Shown: positions 12,201 to 21,423 of the stretch, piece after piece
Layout of the letters: every line of letters begins with the position of its first letter
How positions within the stretch are numbered: the first letter of the stretch is position 1
Origin: Euglena gracilis
Lineage: Eukaryota; Euglenida; Euglenophyceae; Euglenales
NCBI GenBank assembly: GCA_039621445.1
Contig: CP154957.1
Span: 38,658,654-38,722,653, forward strand
Length of the DNA: 64,000 nt
Direction: 5' to 3'
Position numbers and translations under genes: made by a program
The notes under the pieces: generated by a model
Database searches by the model: none
Told to the model about the DNA's origin: nothing
Seen by the model: the letters and a program-made list of their open reading frames with translations, nothing else

Positions 12201-13507
12201 ATGCCCCCCCCAAGGTGGAAATTGGCCTGCTTGATTGTGTCAGGCAAATATTACAATCCCAGGAAGTTTCGATGTCCAGTATCGACACTTACATAAAAAA
12301 TCTGGGAAATGTCAAGAGATATGATTCAGCCTTCAGGACATTGGTGGGCCAATTGTTGCACAAAGGGGTGCCCCTGCAGGACTGCACAGTCCACAAGATG
12401 GCCGAGGCCATCCTTGATTTGGCTGCCCACAGCCTCAACACTGCACGAAATGCATATGCAGCAGTTTTATTACTCCCAGGGTTTGGGTCATTGAGGTTTT
12501 CCCCTCTTTTGTCTCCATTGAAAAGGAAGTGGAATTCCAATGTCTGCAAGTATGCCCATTTCTGGGACCCCACTGATTTCTTAGAAAACATCATCAGGAA
12601 ATCCAAACCCCTCTCAGACCTGTCTGTGAAAGAGCTCAGAAACAGACTCATCATCTGTTGGAGGCTGTTAGCCCTCCACAGGGGGGTTGATTTAGCCAGA
12701 ACCCAGCGAAAAATCAGTTTCGTGGGAGAAAAAATTTTCATTTTATTGCAAAGGAAAGGGTGGCAATTCCCAAGATGGGAGGAGATTTTGAATTTGCCAC
12801 ACACCCCCCTCATCAGCCCCTGGCATTTATTGAAAGAATATGTGGAAAGGACAGCCCACATGGTTGGACACAAAAATAATTTGTTATGGTCTTTGGATGG
12901 TAAAAGACCTTTGACATCAGAAAGGGTGAATTCCCTTACCAAAGAAATTCTGCAAGAGGGGGGGGTGGACACCACCCATTGGAAACCCCACAGCACCAGA
13001 GGGGCTGGGGTCTTATGGTGGAAAAATGCTGGTTTGCAAGTGGAAGAAGTCCAGCAGCTGGGTCAGTGGAAAAATTTTGGTGCCTTCCAAGCCCATTATT
13101 TGCGACTTGGGGTCGTATCAAAAATTCAAAATATTATGGCCCAAAGGGGGGTGCACAGTACCTCACCATCTCGCAGTGCGGAGCCCGAATGGTCTCGGAC
13201 TCCCACGACAGAGGAAGGGGGAGGAAGGGACCAAGAGGGCGAAGCACAAGAAGATGGTGAGCCCAACCCTCCCACCCAAAAAATCAGCAGAAAACGAAAG
13301 ACATCCCAACCAGAAAGGGGACCCCCGACCAAGCAGCCCCAACCACCCACCCAGAAACACAGAAAGAGACCACCATCCCCATCAGGGGGGGGGCCCCCCA
13401 CCAAGCGACCATGGGAGAGGGGGGGGGCGGGGCCACGGCGGTTCAGCTTCGCCAAGGTGTCGGAGGAGGCCTCATCATCGCCAACTCCGGCAACAAAGGC
13501 GCAGTAA
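9248..13507 (+). CDS. Gag-like N-terminal region plus tyrosine recombinase, one continuous 1419-codon frame
   Basis: The start at 9248 precedes a charged, Glu/Gln-rich, probably coiled-coil stretch (residues 1-70), an Ala-rich patch, and the conserved GHGPWTTVVRKRR motif near residue 100 that recurs in the 3.4-4.8 kb remnant. Codons from about 385 to 1000 overlap the RT frame and are probably a non-functional shadow. From residue about 1010 a tyrosine recombinase appears: SLNTARNAYAAVLLLPGFG, a region with CWRLLALHRG, then HSTRGAG near residue 1255 (H-x-x-R), LGQWKN, and the candidate nucleophile in AHYLRLG. A Pro/Lys-rich tail follows. Recombinase would integrate the circular DNA. In typical DIRS elements gag and recombinase are separate ORFs. 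Whether this frame is translated as one protein or from internal starts or spliced RNA cannot be seen. Confidence 0.75.
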   Translation: MELQLPAGRIQLELEEIQERRTRNTTDIDNWISMKNEFQRNSESQEELQRTFKKSAEAGEGGVTAAAAEAGGAAATSQSVAIATPPPPKASEIFKSPSQHENGHGPWTTVVRKRRQKGNTITGPTDPPPFSMSTPFQGSRQRLWQPFNKSKGFKLSWLWQPSTKRTWGPNSRLWKPLLKRAVGPGDRLWQPVPQPGKSPLGKGVSNFPPSNFRHKPPRSGKPMPRTGHGGLYGKSRGTEKRQSQRKGQWRPSKPESQGRPEGKWWPSRPECQGRPEGKWWPRQSPHQPLGGRPKIGSDRPPPEDNQPSLVYTPSFQAQTFPHHSQTGGKPVFGKPYGRASYSPSDGATRGDPSDGATKGKDPSDGACGVPRHITPRGTPLQSPADQHPPLGQGRSQQRGIKPDKGGSYGRSSPPPSNVLKSSLQNSPGSNDCPKNSERIRMCRGNQANPPRGGKTFCPLLHNFQKRRGKDQGKTDFRLSTVKSLFHPPEVQAGTHGKHFPIPKKRMVLWKNRSERCLFSPKTAQQPGKTCLHASGGGNLAVSSCMFWYKQPATKIYDSHESLGKEVEKGGKGSFHLPRRHFAVSPQQKDCSPTFGRNKAGPFIGRFQIKPPQILSGTHTGNKTFGPVGQFEKGPAGNPTGKIKILKKGAGKSAHSTKNELQKTQLYCGASQKLFSLHAISQNSDRSTLQNGGFAHKVGLGPHPNHSPRGQRSNCGVKSVFAARCGQSLSIPGLSGSVFRQQHLAVGGAGQKLRPKSAGFLEGPAHPSHQPKRIDVSSGDSKKSGKTKTNHNASCGQPSGCKLSNKMGRQKALPKFHFKTPAVSLPRKANQFAGGLGSHKRAIGRLPDQGAKGPRGLYPKPTYLSPNPEIFQTGHHPRGGHVLHTQQQKIPQVCLSIPPPRGFAGGCLEGRFEGPPPSLCKPPLEHHSPMGSEINGKPRPDLSVDRTPLGFNIMVAPINGNQKARQQSFVGTPPMGSIHQLLGGGDAPPKVEIGLLDCVRQILQSQEVSMSSIDTYIKNLGNVKRYDSAFRTLVGQLLHKGVPLQDCTVHKMAEAILDLAAHSLNTARNAYAAVLLLPGFGSLRFSPLLSPLKRKWNSNVCKYAHFWDPTDFLENIIRKSKPLSDLSVKELRNRLIICWRLLALHRGVDLARTQRKISFVGEKIFILLQRKGWQFPRWEEILNLPHTPLISPWHLLKEYVERTAHMVGHKNNLLWSLDGKRPLTSERVNSLTKEILQEGGVDTTHWKPHSTRGAGVLWWKNAGLQVEEVQQLGQWKNFGAFQAHYLRLGVVSKIQNIMAQRGVHSTSPSRSAEPEWSRTPTTEEGGGRDQEGEAQEDGEPNPPTQKISRKRKTSQPERGPPTKQPQPPTQKHRKRPPSPSGGGPPTKRPWERGGAGPRRFSFAKVSEEASSSPTPATKAQ
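9354..12296 (+). CDS. DIRS reverse transcriptase / RNase H / adenine-methyltransferase-like polyprotein
   Basis: The frame is open for 980 codons. The recognisable protein starts near residue 350. RT motifs: KERLISDCRQLN, GKIDLKDAYFH, WQFQAACFG and catalytic FIYLDDILLL near residue 545. RNase H follows, with FSDSSTWQWGG (first Asp), NQKELMSAVETVKSL (Glu) and LHVDSQ (Asp). The C-terminal part (from about residue 845) has DMFCTPSNKKFPKFVCR and ANPPW, the NPPW motif of the methyltransferase-like domain known from many DIRS elements, then a hydrophobic strand and SWWRQL. The first 350 residues (GYGS and KANGGQ repeats) overlap the gag-like region in another frame and may be shadow. It ends at a TAA that overlaps the start of the recombinase domain, as is usual for DIRS ORFs. 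Confidence 0.88.
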   Translation: MNFKETLNLKKNCKELSRSQLKLGKVESQQQLQKLEGRQQLASPWPSQPPHPPRLLRFSNPPLNMRMAMDHGQLWSGREDRRGIPSQVQQTPPPFLCPPPSRGQDKGYGSLSTNPKDSNYHGYGSHQQKGPGVQIQGYGSHYSRGQWAQGTGYGSQYPNLERAHWGKVCPTFPPAISDTNPPGVASQCQEQAMVAFMGNQEGQRRDSPREKANGGQASLRAKGGQKANGGQAGLSARGGQKANGGQGNHHISPWGGGPRLAQTGPPQKIISPALYIPPHFRHRPSPIIHKQGESLSLESPMAGPATAPVMGQPGVTPVMGQPRGRTPVMGPVESPDTLHPGVPPYKALQTSIPHWVKAGASREVLNLIREGVMADLPLPPQMSLKVPFKTPQEVMTAQKILREYECAGATRQIPPEEAKHFVPYFIISKKEGEKTKERLISDCRQLNHYFTPQKFRLEHMGNIFPYLRKGWFCGKIDLKDAYFHLKLHSSLEKHVCMQVGGETWQFQAACFGISSLPQKFMTLMRVWERKWRKEGKVVFIYLDDILLLAPSKKTAAQHLAEIKQDLLLAGFRLNLPKSCLEPTQEIKHLGQWVNLKKGQLEIPQEKLKSLRKELGKVLTAQKMSCRKLSSIVGQVRSYLVSMPFLRILTDQLCKMVDLHTKWGWDHTLTIPQGVKDQIVELKAFLQPGVGRAFQSQASQDLFSDSSTWQWGGLDKNSGQKVQDFWRDLHILHINQKELMSAVETVKSLAKPKQTIMLHVDSQVAVSYLTKWGGKKPYLNSILKPLLYHCQEKQINLQVVWVPTKEQLADSLTREQKDPGDYTLNLHIFHQILKFFRQDITPEVDMFCTPSNKKFPKFVCRYPHQGALLVDALKADLRGLPPVYANPPWSIIPQWVQRLMVNPDLTCLLIVPHWASTSWWRQLMAIRKPGSKVLLVPPQWGLFTNCWGEEMPPPRWKLACLIVSGKYYNPRKFRCPVSTLT
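9660..10110 (+). repeat. Internal coding minisatellite in the DIRS gag-like region
   Basis: Degenerate units with GGCTATGG-AGCC (9670-9840) and then nearly exact units of about 48 bp around GAAGGCAAATGGTGGCCAAG (10028-10103). They give GYGS/KANGGQ repeats in one frame and LWQP/EGKWWP repeats in the other. Both frames stay open through them. Confidence 0.7.
13161..13261 (+). repeat. DIRS internal complementary region (circle-junction template)
   Basis: The left 34 bases complement the outer left end (8994-9027). The right 67 bases complement the outer right end (13571-13636). The junction reads GAATGGTC/TCGGACTCC. It lies within the recombinase reading frame, in the region after the catalytic domain. 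Confidence 0.9.
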
Positions 13508-13578
13508 GAAGCACCCCCCGCGCACGCACAAACACACCAGAACAGAACAGCCGGCAAAGAAAGCAGGACCTCACCATC
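13478..13578 (+). repeat. DIRS right inverted terminal repeat
   Basis: Reverse complement of 9017-9117. The stop codon of the recombinase frame (TAA at 13505-13507) lies within this repeat. Confidence 0.9.
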
Positions 13579-13636
13579 TTCTTGTGCTTCGCCCTCTTGG
13601 TCCCTTCCTCCCCCTTCCTCTGTCGTGGGAGTCCGA

Positions 13637-14035
13637 CACGACCTCCCTCCCGTAAAAAAAATTTGTGTTCAGAAGCCCTCGGTCAGAAAATGGGGACCAG
13701 GGGGGGGGACACTCCCCCAGGGAAAAGAAGCCACGTCGCCCTTTCGGGGAAGCATCATCGACCAGCTCCGGCGGGGCGGCACCATCCAAACAACACCGCC
13801 GGCGAGCAAGGCCTGGCCTCACAAGGTCTTTGTGCTTCGCCGTCGTTTTTCCTCGAGGGCGTACGAGAAGATGGGCCCCCCCAGGTACAGACGCCAGGTC
13901 GTCACGTCACCAAGCGCACCAAAACAATCAACAAACCGTGTCTCACGATGTCTTTGTGCTTCGCCCTCGGTGTCCCTTCTCCCCTGGTCGGCCTTGAGGG
14001 AATACGACGCAGACCCCCCCTGAATGGGGGCCATC
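13637..14035 (+). pseudogene. Resumed tail of the older DIRS copy plus a further terminal fragment
   Basis: After the intact element ends, older sequence resumes. Bases about 13785-13845 carry CCATCCAAACAACACCGCC, GGCGAGCAAGGCCTGGCC and TCTTTGTGCTTCGCC. The first two blocks occur at 4722-4750, and the last is complementary to the interrupted region at 8970-8987. A second stretch (13940-14010) again has CGATGTCTTTGTGCTTCGCC followed by a diverged outer end resembling 13585-13636. At least two related termini are therefore stacked here. Confidence 0.65.
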
Positions 14036-15760
14036 AGTTATAAGGCAAAATGGGACATGAGGTCCAACAGACCTTCCCCCCACCCCTGGCTCTTTCGCCG
14101 ATTCCCATACTGCCCTGGGGTGGGTCGACCACCCAACCCACCATGTCACCCACTCAAAGAAAATTCCTTCGGCGCTGAGGGCAAATTTTCGCCTAAATTG
14201 GTGGAGGGGGACAAAAAGTGCAAATTCAAAGATTATTCAACAATTCAGAGGGATGTTGGCATAATAAGACATAGAGGGCACCAGAAACCGATTGGGTCAA
14301 AATGTGGAACATTTAGGAAGACATGACTGCGTGAGTGGGAAATGCATGAGTCAAGGACAGTGCAAACCAAAGGCGTTCCGTATCCGTATCGGCAGACAAG
14401 AAATGTCTTTGGAAAGTGTGGGCGAACGGATGCATTCAAGGAGAGCAAAGGCTTGTCATGGGCAACTCCGAAAACATGCATGGATCTGTTTGTTTCCTAA
14501 TACATATCTTTTTAGTGTGATATTAGAAGAACAAATACCACACATTTCATTTTTCGAAATCCGGAAATGGCTTGAAAATTCTCTTCAAATTTGTTATTAT
14601 GGACAAAACTCATTTTCACTTCCTGAACATTTCATTTTTGATTATGGTGGATGCTTGAGCACACTAATTTTTCTTCAGGCAAAACAATTCGATGTTGACG
14701 TTCAATTTCTGTTCACTTTACATTCAAACAGCACCTGAAAATTGCCCCCTCGCCTGTGGTCCAGGAAAGATTCATAAATCATCAGATAGATTTGGCTTCT
14801 AACCCCAATGAACAGAAGAACCCACCAAAGCAAAATACAATTGATTCCATAAAGATTTATGAACATGCAAAATTAAGCAGAGCGCGACCCAGCAGGCTTC
14901 TTTTCGCCAATCCCTTGGAGGCATCCACATGGTTTTGGTCTTGGATGGATCCGACCCACTCTCTATTCCTGAGAATTGCCCACTGCTCCACATCCTTTTG
15001 TAAATAATACCGTTGCCAGCAGACTGGAACCAATTTTGCAATTTTGGACTGCAACCTGTCGCCAATGTGGATGCTGCATGGTATGAAATATTCTGGAAAT
15101 AAGCACCCACCACGATTCCCCCCCCAGTGCAATTGGAAGCAAATCCTGAAGGAAAAAAAGGTGCTTTGCAGCGAAAATACAGGAGAAATGTGGAGTCAAG
15201 CAACGATAAATGAGCAACCCCTTGAGCAGGTTGGCCAAACTCCAAATTTAAGCGACTGGCCGCCTAAATTTGGGGGAGGGTCAACCCCCTCCCTCCCTGG
15301 GGTCAGCTCCCCCTGCTTCCGACATGTGAAAATGCATGAAATAGACTGCCAACAGCAATCTAGGAATCAGCGAAGCATCCGTTCATCAAGGTCAAAAAAA
15401 AAGAGCAAGGGATGGCTTAAAGACGAGGGGATGGAAAGAATGACAGCTGGGATGCTGGTTGTTCTGTTGTGCTGTGTGGAATAATTTGCAAAAAACCATA
15501 AAAATATAAACTTCAAACCAAAGAACCAAGAACATGAAATACCCACCACAATTCCACAGAGCCCTTTGCGCTTTCATGATTTGACTGGTGACGACGAAGA
15601 TGACAAAGAAAATTCAAACATTCAAAAAAATCATAAACCCTTTTCTTCCACTTAGAACTTCAGCAACCGACGGAAACTGACTGTATATCAAATCCTGTTT
15701 TTCATCCTTAAATTCATTGGGATAACCCAGAAAACGAGTGGGGCGACAAATCGACCCATC
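14036..15760. other. No gene recognised
   Basis: The longest open frame (148 codons, 14292-14738) has no motif or coding-like neighbour. The rest is AT-richer single-copy-looking sequence without clear repeats. Confidence 0.3.
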
Positions 15761-15859
15761 TCTGCCCCCCCCCCCAACAGAAAACATTTTCTGTTCAGAA
15801 AATGACCCAAAAATAGCAGACCTAGCCTTTCCCCCCCCACTCTAACCAGGTTTTCTCAA

Positions 15860-16275
15860 AGCACCCGGGGGGTCCCGCGGGCTGGCTGGAAAAGGTGCTG
15901 GCTGGACCCCCACCCCCGTAGGGGTGGGGGTCCGGGGGGGGGGGTCCGGATGTCTGGGAGCTGGACTCGGCGGGTACCCCAAAAATTTCCCCAAAAGCCC
16001 AAAATCCAGCTGGGTTGGCATTTTTCAGCCAAATTTTGGAGGTGAAAACCCGAAAACCACCCAACCCATTTTTTGGCCATTTTTCACCCATTTTTCAAAA
16101 AATTCCAGCGCTCCACGCCGAAAATTTTTCGGTCCAGCCTGGCTTCGCCGGGCTGGCCTGAACTTTATTTCACCGGACCCCGGGGGGGGGGGGTCACATC
16201 CCGGCTGGAAGGTGTTGGCTGGAAAAAAAAGTGCTGGCTGGCTGGACCCCCCCCCCCCGGGGGGGAAGGCCACTA
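15860..16275. repeat. Dispersed GCTGGCTGGACCCCC-type GC-tract repeat
   Basis: It carries GGCTGGCTGGAAAAGG, GTGCTGGCTGGACCCCC, AAATCCAGCTG-GTTGG and a CCGGGCTGGC hairpin between long C and G runs. A related copy with the same order lies at 41925-42200, and fragments occur at 45990-46030, 48210-48300 and 51925-51980. Confidence 0.55.
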
Positions 16276-16619
16276 CCAAGGACAAGCCCAAATATCATGT
16301 TCCACACAACCCACCAGCTATGATTGTGAGAGGCCACAAAGAGGGAGGGCAAACAATCTGCCACTTTCAATCTGGCAGGGGAGGGCCCCGAAAAAGAACC
16401 CTCTCCCAGCATTGGTGTTCAAATGCATCTGTATTTGCTGACCAGAACCTTGGGTTGGAACCTCTGTCCTTTCAGCTGGTAGATCTGTCTTGTGTTGCAG
16501 AAATCTGCTTTCGTTGGCTTTTAGGTCGATCTGGTGTTGCAAATGACAAAACTTGAGCTGGTTTGTTTATTGTCTGTTCCCCATCTTCTTTAGACACACC
16601 TAAAAAATATGTATGGTTT

Positions 16620-16621
<2 letters not shown>

Positions 16622-16652
<31 letters not shown>

Positions 16653-16868
16653 CTGTGTGTCTGTGTGTCCATGCATGCATGCATGCATGTATGTATGTAT
16701 GTATGTTATGTATGTATGTATGAATGTATGTATGCTTGCATGCATGCATGCATGCATGCATAACATGCATGCATGTATGTATGTATGTATGTATGTATGT
16801 GTATGTATGTATGTATGTATGTATGTATGTATGTACGTACGTATGTATGCATGTGTGTGTGTATGCAG
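16622..16868 (+). repeat. Compound microsatellite (GT)n then (ATGT/ATGC)n
   Basis: About 50 bp of GT repeat is followed by about 190 bp of ATGT and ATGC units. It is followed by a further 1.6 kb (16869-18470) with no recognised gene. Confidence 0.95.
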
Positions 16869-17619
16869 ACAATGCATTCATATTATAGGTGACCATGGTA
16901 AACCTTCTCACCAATGAAAAGCAGGCAGGTGTTGCCATGTCGGTGATGGTGAGAGTGCACATTCACAGGTCACACGCAGAAATACAGCAAGAGCAGGCGA
17001 TGCGGGCGTTCATGAGGGACAATACAAGACAATGGGGAATGTGACACACGAAGGGGGAAGAGAAATGCCGTGCTCAGCTGGTAATCATGCAAACAGGCCC
17101 TGCAAAGACAAGCACTCTTCGACGGGCACCATCACAAATCAATGCGGCATGTGCCAGGACTCAGCACTCGCAGCACACCTCATTCAAACACCATCCTGCC
17201 CCGGATAATGGCCTTCTTCGGACGACCGTGCACGATGTCGTCAGACAATTTCATCCCTGGCCCAGGCTGGGTGGCAGAAGCAGAGGCAAAATGCATACCA
17301 ACCCACCCACACATCCACACAACACACGTGTGCGCTCGCACATGGGTGTTGCTGGGGGAGCTCCAGCAACACCCATCCTTCCTTGAAAAATACAAAAAAA
17401 ACACCACAAAGCTGGATTGCCTCTTTTTCTTCCAAAGTTGTGAGATGACCCCCCCAAAACCCTCAAAAATACTACTTTTTGACAATTTTTTTTGAAAATT
17501 TTCCAAAAAAAACTTCTGTGCTTTGTGCCGAAAAAAAAAGCGCGGGCGAGCTGGAGGGACCCTCCCCTGCACGGGGGTTCGGGCTTTAGGAGGAAAAAAC
17601 CCTACAACACAACGCAACG

Positions 17620-17641
17620 CAACACAACACACACACACACA

Positions 17642-17696
<55 letters not shown>

Positions 17697-17708
17697 GCGC
17701 ACGCGCGA
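17620..17708 (+). repeat. (ACAC)n/(ACGC)n microsatellite
   Basis: A CA repeat passes directly into about 16 units of ACGC. Confidence 0.95.
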
Positions 17709-18470
17709 GGGTAACTGCAGAGGAATCCAAGCAGAAAACTGGGATTGATGCACACACACCAGGGATTCCATGTTTCGAGCCGCGATCTGATTGGCATCGC
17801 TGTGATGAAAGACAACACAAAGGAATCACTGAAATAGAGGAAAGGTATCCCCAGATTGGTGCTTCGCCCTGAAAATTCTGTGCCCCCTTTCCAGATTGGA
17901 TTGTGTTGACCATTCGCACATGCATGTGGAGCTTTTGAGTTTTGGGTCTATCGTCTTTTTGGGTCGTTCGACCCGGGACCCCACCACAATTGGCACATTC
18001 CTATAACACTACCCACTCCCGGATCAGAACTTTTTGGCCGTCAGTGAACCCTCCAAGGGATTTTGTCTTGTTTCTTGGACTCCCCCTGCCCCAACAAACA
18101 GGACTCCTTGGGAGCAACCGCGCCGGGCCGGGTTGCCTGGCACCATCAGGTATGTAAGAGCTCAGCACTACACAAAACCTGGTTGCTGAGCTGTTATCTC
18201 TTTATGGGTAAGAGCGAAGCTTACCACCAGGGAAAAGGGGGACGTTGAACCCTTGGGGAAGAGCCTTTTGGGTTGGTAATGAAAGCCACGGATTATCACC
18301 ATGACCCCAGACCTGTTCCCAAAAAGTTTTTTTTTCAATCGGGAGCAACTGGATCCCGGCTTTCCAAATCACCTCCGTTTGAACCCCAACTCCCCCGCCA
18401 GGCCCGTGTTATTCAGCCAACAGCGTTTACAGGTTTACCACCGGTTCATGCTAGGAAGCCTGAAATCCGG

Positions 18471-18516
18471 TTCGTGATTGTTCGTGATTGTTCGTGATTG
18501 TTCGTGATTGTTCGTG
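18471..18516 (+). repeat. TTCGTGATTG decamer tandem repeat
   Basis: Four exact 10-bp units and a partial fifth. The same decamer, more diverged, recurs at 19518-19612. Confidence 0.9.
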
Positions 18517-18811
18517 CTTCCAAAAAACCGCCCGGTTTTCCATTTTCCTTGGCGAAATAAGTGATTCTTCTTGTGCTTTGGTTTCTTGTGCCTCTTTTAA
18601 TCAACATATTCAGGTCAATGGGGAAAGCAAAAGAGGCTTGGAAGATGCACTGCAAAGCAACAAAAAATCAGTGCCAACGTATCATCAAGCAGACTGTTGA
18701 GATCAGCAATTTTCTGCCTCTTTGGGGGAGGTTGCTTGTTGGGAACCTGACACCGAAGGACAAAAATACATCTTTTGAAAAACACAAAATACCTCCGTGT
18801 CACGTTTGGGT

Positions 18812-19171
18812 CATACAATTGCTTACCGACCCCCGGGGGGGGGAGGGGGGGTCACTCCACTTTTTTAAAAACCAGTCAGTCACTCATTTTCAAAAAACCA
18901 GCCAGTCACTACCCCCCCCCGGGGGGGGGGGGGTCGGCCACTCAGAAAAACGGCCACTTTCCAGTCACTTAGGCCATTTTAGGCCCAAAAAAATTTTCCG
19001 GCGCCTTCGGCGCCGGGGTCACTCAAGCCACTTTTGCCCACTCCTGGCCGACCCCCCCCCCGGGGGGGGGGGGAGGGGTCCGGGCCAAAAACCAGTCAGT
19101 CACTTTGAAAAAACCAGTCACCCACCCCCCCCGGGGGGGGGGGGGTGGGACAGTGCTTAAGCAATTGTCTG
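18812..19171. mobile_element. hAT-like non-autonomous element, family A, copy 1 (360 bp)
   Basis: Ends are CATACAATTGCTTA and, reversed, CAGACAATTGCTTA. It is flanked by a perfect 8-bp duplication GTTTGGGT (18804-18811 and 19172-19179), as expected of hAT superfamily transposition. The body holds repeated CCAGTCAGTCACT, the hairpin CGGCGCCTTCGGCGCCG, and four blocks in which C-runs meet G-runs. No coding capacity. Confidence 0.9.
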
Positions 19172-19517
19172 GTTTGGGTGCATCCATCAATTCAGCTAAA
19201 AGACCAGGTTTTCCACGATCTTTGGTTTGCGAAGAAGGTTGTCCTTGCGAGTTGACGATGAAATATGTCGCTTTGCATATGTCTTCTCGGCCCAGTGCAC
19301 TGAAACATGGCAAACACTGCACTACATTTCCGAATCTCTCACTTCCATCACTCCACCAAACTGAAAAAGGTGACAAAAAGGGTAGATATGACACCTGGGC
19401 AGCATGCTTTTGAGGAGTCATTTTGCCACCTCCTTCCATGATCTTTTCTCTTTGATTAATTGAACAACACCGTCGTTCTCAGAAAAAGACATTTCTGCAA
19501 GGGTGACGAAAAAATTC

Positions 19518-19612
19518 GGTTCGTGATTGTTTGTGATTGTTCGTGATTGTTCGTGATTTTGCCAAAGTCCCAAGTTCGTGCTGGTCCGTGATTGTTCGTG
19601 ATTGTTCGTGGC
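19518..19612 (+). repeat. Degenerate TTCGTGATTG tandem repeat
   Basis: Two clusters of the decamer (19519-19557 and 19573-19612) separated by a short spacer. Related to 18471-18516. Confidence 0.8.
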
Positions 19613-20104
19613 ACGAACCGGTGAAAAACCCTGCAGCCAACAAGGGTCCAAACTGGGTACCGATGCTTTCGACCTTGCCCTGCAAAATTATTTGAGCACA
19701 CAAAATTTTAGGACACTGCAAAGTTGTTTGGGGGGTTTCGACTCAGAGAGGGGTGGAGTGGGTGCGGACTCAGCGGGACTATCAGCCCCCCCCCCCGCAC
19801 AAGAAAGAAAACCTGGTGCAGAAAACTTTTGGAGCTTAAAAAACCCCAAAAATCAAACTTCTCTTTTTTTTGGAAATCAGCCAAAAAAACCTTCAAGAAA
19901 ATCCTCCAGCGAAGTGCTGGGAAAGAAAAAAGGGGGCCCTGGTTCCAGGGGGTCCCGGACACCTTGGCCGGGGGGGGGGTCAAACAAGATTTTGTGTGCT
20001 GTCTGATGCTGCCAGGCAAAGGCCCGGATGGTGGCCTGGCCCAGCCCGGTTTTGCTCAAAATACATATGGCCAGTTTTGATTTAGCCTTCAGCCTTTTTA
20101 GGCT

Positions 20105-20560
20105 ATTTCAGGGTTAAAAAATCGAAAATTTCAAAACATCTCCACAATGGTGTCCAATCAACGGAAACCACCGGGAACCTTAAATAAATCCCTGGGGACT
20201 GTACATCACCTCGCATAGATCTCAGGTGCAGAGAGCCAGAGCCTTATTAAAACGGCCATGACTCGGGCTAGCCGTAGAGTTACAGGGAATTCAAAATACC
20301 GTTAGATAAGGCGTTCCAGGGGCTTTGTTGAGGTCACCAGACATCTCCTTTGATTGTGCTTCATTTCCAAAGAAACATCGATTTTTGATCCCAAAAACCC
20401 AGAAATGGGCCAAATTGGCCAAAAATTTGCCGTAACTCGGACTACACGCAGAGCTGGGGGAAAAAAGTAAAGCATGGTTGGATAAGGCATTTCAAGGGCT
20501 TCATTTTTGGTATCCCAACATTTCCTTTGATTTTGCTTCATTGTTGAGATATTGAAAAAA
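20105..20560. repeat. Tandem units of a dispersed repeat (ACTCGGGCTAG type)
   Basis: Two units of about 190 bp share a CCGTAACTCGG-like start, GGCATTTCAAGGGCTTC and ACATTTCCTTTGATTTTGC. A related pair of units lies at 44200-44640 with TATCTCGGGCTAG and the same CATTTCCTTTGATTTGGC block. Confidence 0.6.
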
Positions 20561-20799
20561 TCAAAATTTGACCAAAAAAAGGGAGCCCCCCAAAACACCT
20601 TGAAATGACTGTAAAAAACCCGGAAGCCCGTAAAAACAGGGGCAGTAAGATCAAAAGTGGATTTTTTTTGTTCGGCAAATAGATCCAAGAAGTTTTATGA
20701 AAATCAAAAAGCAGCATTTCACTCCGCTTCGCTGTTAGGAAAAATTATAAATCATTCACATCAATCGTTTTGAAAACCTCCCAAATTCCTTTGCATGGG

Positions 20800-21085
20800 G
20801 TTGGGGCAGGGTTTCAAAAAGGGCAGGTGGGGGGAGTGGGTCGAACCAGAGGAGGGGGGGGGGGTGGGCACCCCCCCCCCCATGTACAGTGGCGCGGTCT
20901 GGGTGACCAAAAATCGGCCCGGCCCTTCCCTCCAAGCCGAAAAAAATTGCCCCCAGTGCCATTTGGGGCACTTTTGGGCAAAAATTGCAAAAAAACCAAA
21001 ACCTCCAGCGCAAAGCGCCGGAAGGAATTTTGGGGGGGTCCCAGGTGTCCCCCCGGGGTCGATCTTGACCCCCCCCCTTGGCAGG
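20800..21085. repeat. Diverged family C (CAGGGTTCGATATAAGG element) relative
   Basis: The middle resembles 29520-29660 and 56030-56170: TGGCGCGGTC-GGGTGACC, AGTGCCATTTGGGGCAC and GCGCAAAGCGCCGG in the same order. Terminal repeats are not intact. Confidence 0.5.
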
Positions 21086-21209
21086 TGCAAAGAAACATCA
21101 ATGACCCCTCCCAAAGATGGACTGCTTGCAATTTGCACTGAATTGAACCTCGATTTGAGAACACGAAAAAGTCCTTGCCGGGGTCCGGACACTCTCCCTC
21201 TGGTTAGTG

Positions 21210-21345
21210 TGTATCACAACGTATCTGTGATACATTAATTTTTTGGGGGGTGATACATCTGTGACACATAAAAAAAAATTTGGTGATACATATATGATAC
21301 ATTAAAAAAAATTGGTGGTACATATGTGATACACAAATTTTACTT
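21210..21345 (+). repeat. TGATACAT tandem repeat, array 1
   Basis: Units of about 37 bp have the form TTTTTTGGTGATACATATGTGATACAT. A second array is at 22437-22592. Confidence 0.75.
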
Positions 21346-21423
21346 GGTGAAACGGATAATAAAAATCGTGAAGCACAAATTTGTAAGATGAAAAATTTAC
21401 AGACGAACATAAGATGTCGCTCA

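Larger units (their letters stand above)
8994..13636 (+). mobile_element. DIRS-type tyrosine-recombinase retrotransposon, nearly complete (4643 bp)
   Basis: Boundaries come from the internal complementary region, which is the reverse complement of both outer ends joined. Bases 13161-13194 pair with 8994-9027, and 13195-13261 pair with 13571-13636. Inverted terminal repeats of about 100 bp (9017-9117 and 13478-13578) contain a nearly perfect 78-bp core. Inside are a gag-like frame, an RT/RNase H/methyltransferase frame and a tyrosine recombinase frame. This matches the DIRS scheme, in which a circular intermediate integrates by tyrosine recombinase without target duplication. Main frames are open with no obvious disabling lesion, so it is recent or possibly active. 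It sits inside the tail of an older relative. Confidence 0.92.

Noticed and set aside
14292-14738. 148-codon frame as a possible gene
   Set aside because: No recognisable domain, no neighbouring exons and no repeat support. Left as unassigned.
16563-16962. Overlapping open frames of 66-120 codons on both strands around 16.6-16.9 kb
   Set aside because: They translate a GT/ATGT microsatellite; repeated Cys-Met-Tyr-Val or His-Thr-Tyr-Ile is a repeat artefact.
18471-18516. CRISPR-like array
   Set aside because: Uninterrupted 10-bp tandem units without spacers in a eukaryotic context.
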